Source: an uncultured Dialister sp.
Lineage (GTDB): Bacteria; Bacillota; Negativicutes; Veillonellales; Dialisteraceae
Length of the DNA: 56,661 bases
Reading direction: 5' to 3'
Assembly (NCBI GenBank): GCA_900545365.1
Contig: UQYL01000008.1
Coordinates: 1-56,661 of the forward strand
How positions within the stretch are numbered: position 1 is the stretch's first letter; the number at the start of each line of letters is the position of its first letter. The notes below the pieces were generated by a model. It saw only the letters and a list, made by a program, of their open reading frames with translations. It was not told the DNA's origin and ran no database searches. Of the stretch, positions 30,585 to 39,856 are shown piece after piece. A program made the position numbers and the translations under genes.

Positions 30585-31489
30585 GCGACTTCCTCCTTCT
30601 TGCCGGACAGTGCGTGGATGATGAGGATGAACACGAGAGAAATAATGAAGAGCAGGAGCGCCATGGACCAGAGAGCCGCGTTAAATTCGCCGCCGTCCAT
30701 CGCGCCGCCCATATCGGAAGCGATGGCGGACGTCAGGTTGTTCGTCGGGTCGAGGATGCTCTCCGGGAAGGCCCGCATCTTGCCGATGACCATGGAGACC
30801 GCCAGGGCTTCGCCGAAAGCGCGGGCCAGACCGAGGACGATCGCCGTGAGGATCCCCGTGGACGCCGCGGGGAGCAGCACCTTGTAGAGCATCTGCCAGC
30901 GGGTGGAGCCGAGGCCGTAGGCGCCTTCGATGTACTTATTATTGACGCTCCGGATGGCGTCGGCGGAGACGGACGTGATCGTCGGATAGATCATGACTGC
31001 CAGCACGATGGCCGCCGCCAGCACCGACTGGCCGTGAGGCACATTGAAAATGGACTTGATGAGCGGGACGAGAACGACCAGACCGACCCAGCCGTAAACG
31101 ACGGAAGGGATGCCCACGAAGATCTCCACCGCGGGGCGGATGATCTTTTCCCCGATGGCCGGAGAGATCTTCGTCATGAAGATCGCCGTGCACAGGCTGA
31201 AGGGAACGGAGATCAGCAGAGCGATCGCGCAGGTCAGGATCGAGCCGACGATGAAGATGAGCGCGCCTACCTGCCCGCCGCCCGCTTCCGTATCGGAAGG
31301 CTTCCATTCCGAAGAAAACAGAAATTCCCCGATCGAATGATCGAACTGTGTGAAAGTGAGTGAGCCTTTCGCCAGCAGAAAGCAGCCGATGGCGATGGTC
31401 AGAACGATGAGAAACAGGCCGCATACCGTGGCGACGCCCTTCCCCAGATACTCTCGGCGGAACATATTCTGTTGCCGCGATGTGTCCAT
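30581..31489 (-). CDS. pstC: Phosphate ABC transporter permease PstC
   Basis: A 302-residue permease partner of PstA. It has six helices, VEIFVGIPSVVYGWVGL and the coupling loop GLGSTRWQMLYKVLLPAAS, with GLARAFGEALAVSMVIG. AAAGGAGG precedes the ATG at 31489. A 226-nt gap containing an attenuator-like stem-loop separates it from pstS. Confidence 0.96.
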   Translation of the reverse strand: MDTSRQQNMFRREYLGKGVATVCGLFLIVLTIAIGCFLLAKGSLTFTQFDHSIGEFLFSSEWKPSDTEAGGGQVGALIFIVGSILTCAIALLISVPFSLCTAIFMTKISPAIGEKIIRPAVEIFVGIPSVVYGWVGLVVLVPLIKSIFNVPHGQSVLAAAIVLAVMIYPTITSVSADAIRSVNNKYIEGAYGLGSTRWQMLYKVLLPAASTGILTAIVLGLARAFGEALAVSMVIGKMRAFPESILDPTNNLTSAIASDMGGAMDGGEFNAALWSMALLLFIISLVFILIIHALSGKKEEVA

Positions 31490-31518
31490 TATGATCCTCC
31501 TTTTCGGAAAAGAAATAC

Positions 31519-31639
31519 GCCAGAGCCTGGCATAACACCGCCCTCCGCCGCCCTTCCGGGCACGAAGCGGCGCGCGGCGCTCTGCCAGAATCTGGCGGAA
31601 GAAAACGCTGAACGGAGTCTTCTGCTGCTGTTCAGCGTT
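31519..31639 (-). terminator. pstS-pstC intercistronic attenuator and flanking palindromes
   Basis: On the minus strand AACGCTGAAC / GTTCAGCGTT (31639-31604, perfect 10 bp) followed by TTTTCTTC is a partial terminator that would leave pstS mRNA in excess. Two GCCAG-N3-CTGGC palindromes follow at 31584-31596 and 31519-31531. Confidence 0.7.
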
Positions 31640-31715
31640 TCCTTCTGCCGCGGCGGCGCTTTATGCCGCCGATCCTGGTTCATATGCTGCCCGATGGCCG
31701 GGCCCCTGCCGGAGA

Positions 31716-32600
31716 TCAGCGCTGAACGGTCATCTTGGAGGTGACTGCGTAGCCCTGTTTTTCCAGTTCGCCGGCGTATTTTTCAGAGACGATGTAGTCG
31801 AGGAATGCTTTCACAGCGCCCTTCGGTTCGCCCTTGGTGTACATGTGTTCATAGCCCCAGACCGGATACTTGCCGTTGTAGGTGTTTTCCAGCGTCGGTT
31901 CCACACCGTCGATGGCGACGGTCGCCACGTCTTTATTATTGACGAGGTAGGAGAGCGCTACATAGCCGATGGCGCCCTTCGTCTGGGAGATGCTCTGGAT
32001 CAGCGTGCCGGAATCGTCGGTCTCCAGAGACTTATTGGAAGCTTCTTCCTTGCCGTCCATGGCGAACTTCGTGAAGAGAGCTCTCGTGCCGGACGTGGAC
32101 GGACGGGTCACGAGGACGATCGGTTCATCCGGGCCGCCTACATCTTTCCAGTTCGTCACCTTCGCGGTGAAGATATCCTGGAGCTGCGCCTTGGTGAGGC
32201 TCTTCACGGCCGCGCCGATGTCCTTATTGACGACCGGAGCCATGGTGATGACGCAGACTTTGTGATCGACCAGTTCCTTTGCTTTATCTGCGGGGAGTTT
32301 TTCTTCCGCGAATACGTCGGACATGCCGATGTCGACAGAGCCTTCGGAGACCTGCTTGAGACCGGTGCCGGAGCCGCCCGCATTGAGCGTCAGAGATACT
32401 TTCGGATTGTCAGCTTTGAATTTCGCCGCCGCGTCCTTCGCGAGCGGAAGCAGTGCAGAGGAGCCGGAAGCGGTCACCTTGCCGGAAACGTCGCCCGCCG
32501 CTTTCGTGTCAGCCGCTTTATCCTGGCTGCCGCCGCATCCCGCGAGGCCTGCGAGCATCACTACAGACATACCTGCTACTGCAAATTTTTTGAGATTCAT
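31716..32600 (-). CDS. pstS: Phosphate-binding lipoprotein
   Basis: PstS, 294 residues, the extracytoplasmic phosphate receptor. A lipoprotein signal ends at the lipobox LAGLAGC (C22). The phosphate-binding segments are VTASGSSALLPLAKD (at the first beta-alpha turn), NAGGSGTGLKQV, and TRPSTSGTRALF. It is the first gene of pstSCAB, with GAGGGAGG before the ATG at 32600. Confidence 0.96.
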   Translation of the reverse strand: MNLKKFAVAGMSVVMLAGLAGCGGSQDKAADTKAAGDVSGKVTASGSSALLPLAKDAAAKFKADNPKVSLTLNAGGSGTGLKQVSEGSVDIGMSDVFAEEKLPADKAKELVDHKVCVITMAPVVNKDIGAAVKSLTKAQLQDIFTAKVTNWKDVGGPDEPIVLVTRPSTSGTRALFTKFAMDGKEEASNKSLETDDSGTLIQSISQTKGAIGYVALSYLVNNKDVATVAIDGVEPTLENTYNGKYPVWGYEHMYTKGEPKGAVKAFLDYIVSEKYAGELEKQGYAVTSKMTVQR

Positions 32601-33033
32601 TTTTGTCCTCCCTCAATACTTGGATTTATTTCGGTATTCTCAATATACGGGACGCCTGTAAATTCTGAAGAGGGAAAATTGTATTTTTTCAGTCTACTTT
32701 GTAAAGCTTCCGTAAGATTCCGGTACGCCGGAAAGCCCGGGAGATACGCCTTGCGCCTCCGCGCCGCGGGGACTTCCGCCGTTTCTCTTCTGTAAAATCA
32801 ATGCAAAGCGCCGGGGGCTTCCCGCCGTCCTCTCCCGCGCGTGAAAGGAAACGCGCCGTTAAAATATCCCCGCATTTGCCGCGGCGGCTTCTTACCGGAC
32901 GCATTCCTTCCGCGAAAAGCGCCGCTCTTTCCGCCCGTCAGCGCACGTCTCCCTCCCGCAGGGCCGAAGCGAGCGCCCTTGAAAAATGAGGCGGAACTTC
33001 CCATAATAGAGAAAAAATTTTTCGGAGGTCATC
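32601..33033. other. Divergent pstS-phzF intergenic region
   Basis: On the minus strand a -10-like TATATT lies about 45 nt before pstS, with TTTACA motifs at about 32663-32658 and 32703-32698 that may be Pho-box halves. The middle (about 32740-32960) is GC-rich with no supported gene. The phzF promoter is at 32979-33007. Confidence 0.5.
32979..33007 (+). promoter_or_regulatory. Promoter of the PhzF-like gene
   Basis: TTGAAA (32979-32984) and CATAAT (33002-33007) with a 17-bp spacer. Confidence 0.65.
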
Positions 33034-33807
33034 ATGAAATACGCTGTCATCGAAGCCTTCTCCGACCGCCCGGGAAGCGGAAATCCTGCCGCTGTCTGTT
33101 TCACGGAAAGGCCCCTTCCCGCGCCGCTCATGCAGCGCGCCGCCGCGGAGCTCGCTCTTCCCGAAACGGCTTTTCTCACGCCCTGGCCGGACGGATTCGG
33201 CCTGCGCTGGTTCACGCCTGCCGCTGAAATCGACCTCTGCGGCCACGCCACGATGGCGGCAGGATACTTCGTCATGAATCTCCTGTGCCCCGCGCTTACG
33301 GAAGTGCGCTTCCGCACGCCTGCCGGTATTCTCCCTGTGCGGGAAAAAGACGGGCTCTATGAGATCGAGCTCCCCGCCCGTCCGCCCCGGCGCATCGCCT
33401 TTCCCGAAGAGGCCCGGCGCGCGCTCGGCCTTCCTCCGGCGGAAGCATGGTCTTCCCGCGATCTGATCTTCGTGCTCTCCAACGAAGGCGCCGTGCGCGG
33501 CTATGTCCCCGACTACGGCGCCATGTCTGTGCTCACTCGGCAGTGGCTCGGCGTCGTCATCACGGCAAAAGGAAAAGAAACGGACTTCGTCTCCCGCTAT
33601 TTCTGCCCGGAGCTGGCCGGCGAAGACCCCGTCACCGGTTCCGCTCACGCGTCTCTCGTCCCGCTGTGGAGCGAAAGGCTCGGCAAAACGGAACTCACCG
33701 CCGCCCAGCTCTCGCCCCGCGGCGGCCGTCTTCTCTGTGAAGCGGGCCCCGCCGTCCGCCTCGCGGGGAAGGCCCGCCTTGTCTCGGAAAGCGGGCTCTC
33801 TCTCTGA
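33034..33807 (+). CDS. PhzF-family isomerase/epimerase-like protein
   Basis: A 257-residue member of the PhzF (diaminopimelate-epimerase-fold) family. It has GSGNPAAVCF, the catalytic Glu in LPETAFL, RWFTPAAEIDLCGHATMAAG and the C-terminal half-site EDPVTGSAHASL. PhzF in phenazine pathways is an isomerase, but most genomic homologues, including lone genes like this, have no known substrate. TCGGAGG precedes the ATG. It ends at a terminator shared with purD. Confidence 0.9.
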   Translation: MKYAVIEAFSDRPGSGNPAAVCFTERPLPAPLMQRAAAELALPETAFLTPWPDGFGLRWFTPAAEIDLCGHATMAAGYFVMNLLCPALTEVRFRTPAGILPVREKDGLYEIELPARPPRRIAFPEEARRALGLPPAEAWSSRDLIFVLSNEGAVRGYVPDYGAMSVLTRQWLGVVITAKGKETDFVSRYFCPELAGEDPVTGSAHASLVPLWSERLGKTELTAAQLSPRGGRLLCEAGPAVRLAGKARLVSESGLSL

Positions 33808-33824
33808 CCGCGCAGAAAGAGCGC

Positions 33825-33868
33825 AAAAAAACAGTCTGCTCACTTGAACAGACTGTTTATTTTTTATT
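33825..33868. terminator. Bidirectional terminator between phzF-like gene and purD
   Basis: AAACAGTCTG and CAGACTGTTT (33829-33858) with A-rich and T-rich flanks. Confidence 0.9.
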
Positions 33869-33870
33869 TC

Positions 33871-35148
33871 CTATTTTCGGGAAGCCAGATGTTTCAGGCC
33901 TTTCGCCGCGATGTCGTGGCGGTACTGCATGCCCCGCCACTGGATGTAGGCAACGCCTTCATAGGCTTTGTCCCGCGCTTCCTGCAGCGTCGCCGCGCGG
34001 GCCACCACGTTCAGCACACGGCCCCCGGCGGTCACGAATACGCCGCCTTTTTTCTTCGTCCCGGCGTGGAAGATGTGGCATCCCACAGTCTCCGCTTCCG
34101 CGAGGCCGGTGATCTCGTCGCCGTCAGAATGTCCCTGAGGATAGCCTTCCGACGCGAGCACCACGTCCACGGCGTAGCCGTCTTTCCATTTCACATCGTC
34201 CGGCGACAGCGTGCCGTTCACGCAGTGGAGCATGATCTCCGCCAGATCGCTGTCCAGCATGGGCAGGACGACTTCCGTTTCCGGATCGCCGAAGCGGCAG
34301 TTGAATTCCACCACTTTCGGCCCTTCCGCGGTGATCATGAGCCCCGCGTAGAGGCATCCCACGAAAGGATAGCCTTCCTTCGCCATGGCGTCGCACGCGG
34401 GCTGGAGGATCTTTTCCTGCACTTCCTCCATGAGGGCGTCCGTCATGACCGGAGCCGGCGCGTAAGCGCCCATGCCGCCCGTATTCGGACCTTCGTCATT
34501 GTCGCCGATGCGCTTGTGATCCTGCGAAGAGATCATGGGGACGATGGTCTTTCCGTCGCAGAAAGCGAGGACGCTCGCTTCTTCGCCTTCCATAAATTCT
34601 TCGATGACCACTGTCGTCCCGGCGCTGCCGAAAGAGCGGCCTTCCATCATCCCGCGGACAGCCGTTTCCGCTTCTTCCGCATTCTGCGCGATGACGACGC
34701 CCTTCCCCGCCGCGAGGCCGTCGGCCTTGATCACGAGCGGATAAGCCTGCTCTTTGACGTAAGCGACCGCCGCTTCTTCATCCGTAAAGGTCTCGTATGC
34801 CGCCGTGGGGATGTGGTATTTCTTCATCAGCGCCTTGGCGAAACCTTTGGAGCCTTCGATACGGGCCGCCGCGCGGGACGGGCCGAAGAAAGGCAGCCCC
34901 GCTTCGTGGAATTTGTCCGCCAGTCCTTCCGTCAGCACGGTCTCCGGCCCGGCCACGGTGAGATCCACCTGCATGAGGCGGGCGAAGTCGAGAATATCTT
35001 CATGGCTGGAAACGGGAACGGACGCCGCCACATCGCGCATGCCGTCGCTCCCGGGGATGGCGTAGACCTGCTCCACCTGCGGACTCTCTTTCAGTTTCCA
35101 GCAGAGCGCGTGCTCTCTGCCGCCGCTTCCGATGACAAGTACTTTCAT
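33871..35148 (-). CDS. purD: Phosphoribosylamine-glycine ligase
   Basis: PurD, 425 residues, an ATP-grasp enzyme that joins glycine to phosphoribosylamine (second step of purine synthesis). It has the N-terminal VIGSGGREHALCWKL, the ATP-grasp loop PLVIKADGLAAGKGV, EEFMEGEEASV, PNTGGMGAYAP and the metal-binding EFNCRFGDPE. It is the last gene of the purine operon, 12 nt after purH, with AAAGGAG upstream. Confidence 0.97.
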   Translation of the reverse strand: MKVLVIGSGGREHALCWKLKESPQVEQVYAIPGSDGMRDVAASVPVSSHEDILDFARLMQVDLTVAGPETVLTEGLADKFHEAGLPFFGPSRAAARIEGSKGFAKALMKKYHIPTAAYETFTDEEAAVAYVKEQAYPLVIKADGLAAGKGVVIAQNAEEAETAVRGMMEGRSFGSAGTTVVIEEFMEGEEASVLAFCDGKTIVPMISSQDHKRIGDNDEGPNTGGMGAYAPAPVMTDALMEEVQEKILQPACDAMAKEGYPFVGCLYAGLMITAEGPKVVEFNCRFGDPETEVVLPMLDSDLAEIMLHCVNGTLSPDDVKWKDGYAVDVVLASEGYPQGHSDGDEITGLAEAETVGCHIFHAGTKKKGGVFVTAGGRVLNVVARAATLQEARDKAYEGVAYIQWRGMQYRHDIAAKGLKHLASRK

Positions 35149-35160
35149 GAGATTCTCCTT

Positions 35161-36702
35161 TTATCCGTGACGGAAATGACGGTGCCCGGTAAATACCATG
35201 GCGATGCCGTACTTATTGGCCATGTCGATGGATTCCTGGTCTCTGATGGAGCCGCCCGGCTGGATGACCGCCGTGACGCCCGCTTTGCCCGCTTCCTCGA
35301 TGGTATCGCCGAAGGGGAAGAACGCGTCCGACGCCATGACGGAGCCTTTCGCTTTTTCGCCCGCTTCCTCGATGGCGATCTTCGCGGAGCCCACGCGGTT
35401 CATCTGGCCCGCGCCGACGCCGTAAGTCACGTCTTTGCCGGTGAGGACGATGGCGTTGGATTTCACATGCTTGACGATCTTCCACGCGAATTCCATGGCT
35501 GCCCATTCTTCTTCCGTCGGCGCGCGGTCAGTGACGACGGTGCAGTCCGCTCTCGTTTCCGCGCTGTCGTCCGGTGTCTGAAGCAGCAGGCCGCCGGATA
35601 CTTTCTTGATCTGCAGTTCCGGTTTAGAGAGAGCCGGCACTTCGATGAGACGGATATTTTTCTTCGTACCCAGGATCTCCAGCGCTTCCGCGGAGAATTT
35701 CGGCGCCATGACGACTTCAAAGAAGATCGACTTCATGGCTTCCGCCGTTTCTTTGTCGCATTCCCGGTTCATCGCCACGATACCGCCGAATGCGGAGGTG
35801 CTGTCCGCCTCAAAAGCGCGGCGGAACGCGTCCGCCGGGGTCGCGCCGAGGGCGGTGCCGCAGGGATTGGTGTGCTTGATGATGGCGCACGCCGGGGTGT
35901 CCGTCCATTCGGAAGCCAGATCCCACGCCGCTTCCATATCGACGATGTTGTTGTAAGACAGTTCCTTGCCGTGGAGCTGGCGCGCCGCCGCAATGCCGCC
36001 GGTCTCTTCCGGGTCTTTGTAGAACGCCGCTTTCTGGTGCGGGTTCTCTCCGTAGCGCAGGTCCTGGATCTTCGTGTAGGCCAGGCTGAACACGTCGGGC
36101 ATGCCGCTCTTGCCGCCGCGCACCTGTTTTTCCAGATAATCCGCGATGGCGCAGTCATAGAGCCCCGTATGAAGGAAAGCTTTCTGCGACAGGGAAAGGC
36201 GGAATTCTTCCGTAAGCGTATCCGCTTTGATACGCTCCAAGATCTCGCCGTACTGCGCGGGATCGACGACGATGGTCACATATTTGTAATTCTTCGCCGC
36301 CGCGCGCACCATGGACGGGCCGCCGATGTCGATGTTCTCGATCGCTTCGGGGAGCGTCACATCGGGCTTCGCGATGGTCTCGCGGAAAGGATACAGGTTG
36401 ACCGCCACCAGATCGATGCCGGTGATGCCGTGTTCCTCCATGGCTTTCACATGAGACGGATTGTCACGGATCGCGAGGATGCCGCCGTGGATCTTCGGAT
36501 GGAGCGTCTTCACGCGGCCGTCCATCATTTCCGGGAAGCCCGTCACGTCCGATACGGAAATGACGGGAATGCCCGCGTCGGCGATGGCTTTCATCGTGCC
36601 GCCGGTGGAAATGATCTCCACGCCCAGCTCATGAAGGCCTCTGGCAAATTCGACCACGCCGGTCTTATCGGATACGCTGATCAGTGCTCTTTTAATAGTC
36701 AA
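35161..36702 (-). CDS. purH: Bifunctional AICAR transformylase / IMP cyclohydrolase
   Basis: PurH, 513 residues, catalyses the last two steps to IMP. The N-terminal IMP cyclohydrolase domain (1-200) shows SVSDKTG and ISTGGT. The AICAR transformylase domain has IIKHTNPCGTAL (with catalytic Lys-His) and ASDAFFPFGD. The start codon is TTG at 36702, since an in-frame stop lies just upstream; the ribosome binding site (AAGGAG) is a distant 12 nt away. Confidence 0.97.
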   Translation of the reverse strand: MTIKRALISVSDKTGVVEFARGLHELGVEIISTGGTMKAIADAGIPVISVSDVTGFPEMMDGRVKTLHPKIHGGILAIRDNPSHVKAMEEHGITGIDLVAVNLYPFRETIAKPDVTLPEAIENIDIGGPSMVRAAAKNYKYVTIVVDPAQYGEILERIKADTLTEEFRLSLSQKAFLHTGLYDCAIADYLEKQVRGGKSGMPDVFSLAYTKIQDLRYGENPHQKAAFYKDPEETGGIAAARQLHGKELSYNNIVDMEAAWDLASEWTDTPACAIIKHTNPCGTALGATPADAFRRAFEADSTSAFGGIVAMNRECDKETAEAMKSIFFEVVMAPKFSAEALEILGTKKNIRLIEVPALSKPELQIKKVSGGLLLQTPDDSAETRADCTVVTDRAPTEEEWAAMEFAWKIVKHVKSNAIVLTGKDVTYGVGAGQMNRVGSAKIAIEEAGEKAKGSVMASDAFFPFGDTIEEAGKAGVTAVIQPGGSIRDQESIDMANKYGIAMVFTGHRHFRHG

Positions 36703-36708
36703 TTGATA

Positions 36709-37329
36709 TCACTGCTCCTTTGCATGCATACCGGCGACCTTATGCCCTTCTACATGAAGGAGGCCGTCGCAAAACGCCTTGACCGTTCGCACGTAGGCAG
36801 GATGTTCCTGCTCGAGAATGCGGGCGGAGAGCGTGTCCTCCGTATCATCGTCGTAGACAGGCACCGCGACCTGCGTGATGATCGGGCCGTCGTCGAGGCC
36901 CGTTCCCACGAAATGGACGGTGCAGCCCGCCACTTTCACGCCTGCTTCGACGGCCTGCCGCTGGGCATGCAGCCCCCGGAAGCTCGGCAAAAGGGCGGGA
37001 TGGATATTCAGGATGCGGTTCGGATACGCTTCGATCAGATTCTCGCCGCAGATGCGCATGTATCCGGCGAGGCAGATCAAGTCTGGCGTGAAGGACTGCG
37101 CCGCTTTCAGAATGGCTTCGTCAAAAGCCGCCTTGTCGGCGTAATCTTTCTTCTCGATCACCACGGACGGCACGCCCCACCGCTTTGCCCGCTCCAGCAC
37201 CTGCGCGTCGTGATGGTCGCAGATGACGCCCGCCACTTCGCCGCGCACCTCGCCGGAGACGCACGCTTCGTGGATGGCTTCCGCGTTGGATCCGCGGCCG
37301 GATGCGAATATGAGGATTCTCTTATTCAT
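36709..37329 (-). CDS. purN: Phosphoribosylglycinamide formyltransferase
   Basis: PurN, 206 residues, transfers formyl from 10-formyl-THF to GAR. It has ASGRGSNAEAI for phosphoribosyl binding, LAGYMRI, and the catalytic NIHPALLPSFRGLHAQ (Asn, His) and VHFVGTGLDDGPIITQ (Asp) motifs. It overlaps the purM end by 8 nt. Confidence 0.97.
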   Translation of the reverse strand: MNKRILIFASGRGSNAEAIHEACVSGEVRGEVAGVICDHHDAQVLERAKRWGVPSVVIEKKDYADKAAFDEAILKAAQSFTPDLICLAGYMRICGENLIEAYPNRILNIHPALLPSFRGLHAQRQAVEAGVKVAGCTVHFVGTGLDDGPIITQVAVPVYDDDTEDTLSARILEQEHPAYVRTVKAFCDGLLHVEGHKVAGMHAKEQ

Positions 37330-38386
37330 GGAAAAGACCGCCTGTCACTACCACGTCGTGCGGGCCTTCTTCGATGCGGCCGATCTCGTAGACCGCTTCT
37401 CCGTGCGCCGCGAGGATCTCTTTTGCTTTTTCCGCGTCTTCCGGGGCAGTGATGAGGAGCATGCCGATGCCGCAGTTGAAGGTGCGGTACATTTCACGGG
37501 GCTCCACGCCGCCTTCTTTCATGAGGAAGGGGAAAATCGGAAGGAGCGGCCATTTGTCCGCGTCGATGACGGCTCTCGTGTTTTCCGGGAGCACACGGGG
37601 AATATTGTCGTAGAATCCGCCGCCGGTGATGTGGACGAGCCCTTTCAGGGTGACTTCCCGCATGACCGGGAGCACCGCTTTCGGATAGAGACGGGTCGGT
37701 GTCAGCACCACTTCGCCGAGAGGCTTGTCCATCCCTTCATAGGTCTTGCCCAGATCGAGGCCGTTGTCCGCGATGATGCGGCGCACGAGGGAATAGCCGT
37801 TGGAATGGATGCCCGATGACGGCAGGCCGAGGATGACATCGCCGGGACGGATCGTTTCGCCGGTGATGAGCTTCTTCCTGTCCACGATGCCCACGGCAAA
37901 GCCCGCCACATCGTAGTCGCCTTTCGCATAGAAGCCCGCCATTTCCGCGGTCTCCCCGCCGAGAAGCGCGCATCCCGATTCGATGCACGCGTCTGCCACG
38001 CCCTTGACGATCTCCGCCATGAGCTCCGGCTCCAGCTTGCCCGTCGCGATGTAATCAAGGAAGAAGAGCGGCTTCGCTCCCTGTACGAGGACGTCGTTCA
38101 CGCTCATGGCCACGCAGTCCTGGCCGATGGTCGTATGGATGCCCATATCGATGGCGAGGCGCAGCTTCGTACCGACGCCGTCCGTTCCGGAAACGAGCAC
38201 CGGTTCTTCCATTTTTTCATTCTCATATTTCAGCGTGTAAAGACCGCCGAAGCCGCCCAGATCGCCGAGGACGCCGTCCGTATAGGTCGCCGCGACGCTT
38301 TCCTTGATCAGCTCGACTTCCTTTTCGCCCGCGTCGATATCGACACCGGCTTCCGCGTAAGTCAGTCCTTTTTTCTTTTCGCTCAT
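37322..38386 (-). CDS. purM: Phosphoribosylformylglycinamidine cyclo-ligase
   Basis: PurM, 354 residues, closes the imidazole ring to form AIR using ATP. It has LTYAEAGVDIDAGE at the N terminus, the VSGTDGVGTKLR loop, GQDCVAMSVNDVLVQGA and ALLGGETAEMAGFY. TAAGGAG precedes the ATG at 38386, 10 nt after purF. Confidence 0.97.
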   Translation of the reverse strand: MSEKKKGLTYAEAGVDIDAGEKEVELIKESVAATYTDGVLGDLGGFGGLYTLKYENEKMEEPVLVSGTDGVGTKLRLAIDMGIHTTIGQDCVAMSVNDVLVQGAKPLFFLDYIATGKLEPELMAEIVKGVADACIESGCALLGGETAEMAGFYAKGDYDVAGFAVGIVDRKKLITGETIRPGDVILGLPSSGIHSNGYSLVRRIIADNGLDLGKTYEGMDKPLGEVVLTPTRLYPKAVLPVMREVTLKGLVHITGGGFYDNIPRVLPENTRAVIDADKWPLLPIFPFLMKEGGVEPREMYRTFNCGIGMLLITAPEDAEKAKEILAAHGEAVYEIGRIEEGPHDVVVTGGLFHE

Positions 38387-38396
38387 GATGCTCTCC

Positions 38397-39815
38397 TTAT
38401 TTCACCCGTTCTTCCATGGATTCCGGAAGCTCTTCCGCATACCTGCCGTCGAAGCAGGCAAAGCACATGTCCTCGCCGCGGAGCGCGCTCACCGCTTTCG
38501 CCAGTCCTTCCTGCGAGAGATAGTGCAGCTCGTCGGCGCCGATCATGCGGCAGATCTCGTCCACGGGATGCTTCGCCGCGATCAGCTGGCGCCGTTCCGC
38601 CGTATCGATGCCGAAGAAGCAGGGATACTTGACGGGCGGGGAGCTGATGCAGAGCTTGATCTCCGCCGCGCCAGCGTTCCGCAGCATGCGGATGATGATG
38701 CCGCTCGTCGTGCCGCGGACGATGGAATCGTCGATGAGGATGATCCGCTTGCCTTTCACGTTGAGGGAAATGGGATTCAGCTTCATCCGCACGGCCCGCT
38801 CCCGCTGTTTCTGATCGGGCTGGATGAAAGTGCGGCCCATGTACTTATTCTTGAGGAACCCTTCCGCAAAGGGGATGCCCGACGACTGGGAATAGCCGAG
38901 CGCCGCTACGTTGCCCGAATCGGGCACGCTCATGACGACGTCGCCGTCATAGTGCGTCTCTTCCCAGAGGGCGCGGCCCATGTTCAGGCGGGCCTGATAA
39001 ATGCTCTGCCCGTTCATGACGGAATCGGGACGGGCAAAATAGATGTATTCAAAAGAACAGATCGCGCGGCGGTGGTTCACAGCCGGCCCATACATGGTGC
39101 TGCGCACGCCCGCGTCGTCGACGGTGACGATCTCGCCGGGCTCCACGTCGCGGACGAATTCCGCATCGATCGCATCGAGCGCGCACGTCTCGGACGCGAG
39201 GACCCAGCCGCCTTCTTTCGTTTTACCGATGACCAGCGGACGGTAGCCGAAGGGATCGCGCACACCGTAGATGGCCTTTTCCGTGCACGCCACGAGCGCG
39301 TAAGCGCCGCGGAGGACGCCCATCACTTCTTTGATCCGGTCTTCCACAGCGGCCTGGCGGGAACGGGCGATCAGCTTGATGATGACTTCCGTATCCATGG
39401 TCGTCTGGAAATCCGCGCCTGCTGCCAGGAGCTGGCGGCGGAGCGGGACCGTATTGATGAGATTGCCGTTATGGGCGAGCGCCAGCGGACCTTCCGCGCA
39501 GTCCACCTGGAGCGGCTGGATGTTGCTGGGAATGGAAGAACCGGTCGTGCTGTAGCGCACGTGCCCGATGCCGATGTGGCCCGTCATGGCCGGCATGCGG
39601 CGGAAGACTTCCGTCACAAGGCCCATACCGCGGAACGTTTCCATGGATCTGCCGTCGCTGATGGTCATGCCCGCGCTCTCCTGCCCGCGGTGCTGCAGGG
39701 AGAAAAGTCCGTAATAGACTTCCGGAGCCGCATTGGCGGAGCGGTCAAATACGCCGAATACGCCGCATTCTTCATGGGGCTTGTCGTCATAAGTTTCAAA
39801 AGATGTATGTATCAC
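38397..39815 (-). CDS. purF: Amidophosphoribosyltransferase
   Basis: PurF, 472 residues, makes phosphoribosylamine from PRPP and glutamine, the committed step. A propeptide of about 16 residues precedes the nucleophile in EECGVFGVF (C17). The glutaminase half has RYSTTGSS and AHNGNLIN. The PRPP loop is RIILIDDSIVRGTTSG, and four Cys suitable for a [4Fe-4S] cluster are present (for example YPCFFGID and CFACFDG). The start is taken as GTG at 39815, 6 nt after GGAG; a TTG 24 nt upstream lacks a ribosome binding site. Confidence 0.96.
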   Translation of the reverse strand: MIHTSFETYDDKPHEECGVFGVFDRSANAAPEVYYGLFSLQHRGQESAGMTISDGRSMETFRGMGLVTEVFRRMPAMTGHIGIGHVRYSTTGSSIPSNIQPLQVDCAEGPLALAHNGNLINTVPLRRQLLAAGADFQTTMDTEVIIKLIARSRQAAVEDRIKEVMGVLRGAYALVACTEKAIYGVRDPFGYRPLVIGKTKEGGWVLASETCALDAIDAEFVRDVEPGEIVTVDDAGVRSTMYGPAVNHRRAICSFEYIYFARPDSVMNGQSIYQARLNMGRALWEETHYDGDVVMSVPDSGNVAALGYSQSSGIPFAEGFLKNKYMGRTFIQPDQKQRERAVRMKLNPISLNVKGKRIILIDDSIVRGTTSGIIIRMLRNAGAAEIKLCISSPPVKYPCFFGIDTAERRQLIAAKHPVDEICRMIGADELHYLSQEGLAKAVSALRGEDMCFACFDGRYAEELPESMEERVK

Positions 39816-39856
39816 GGGAGACTCCTGTTTCTGACACAACCGAACCGGGAAAACGC

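Noticed and set aside
33844..37452. Very long plus-strand open frame (about 1200 codons) opposite purD, purH and purN
   Set aside because: It is the mirror frame of GC-rich coding genes, is rich in His/Arg/Asp without any domain, has no ribosome binding site, and all three minus-strand genes are unmistakable.
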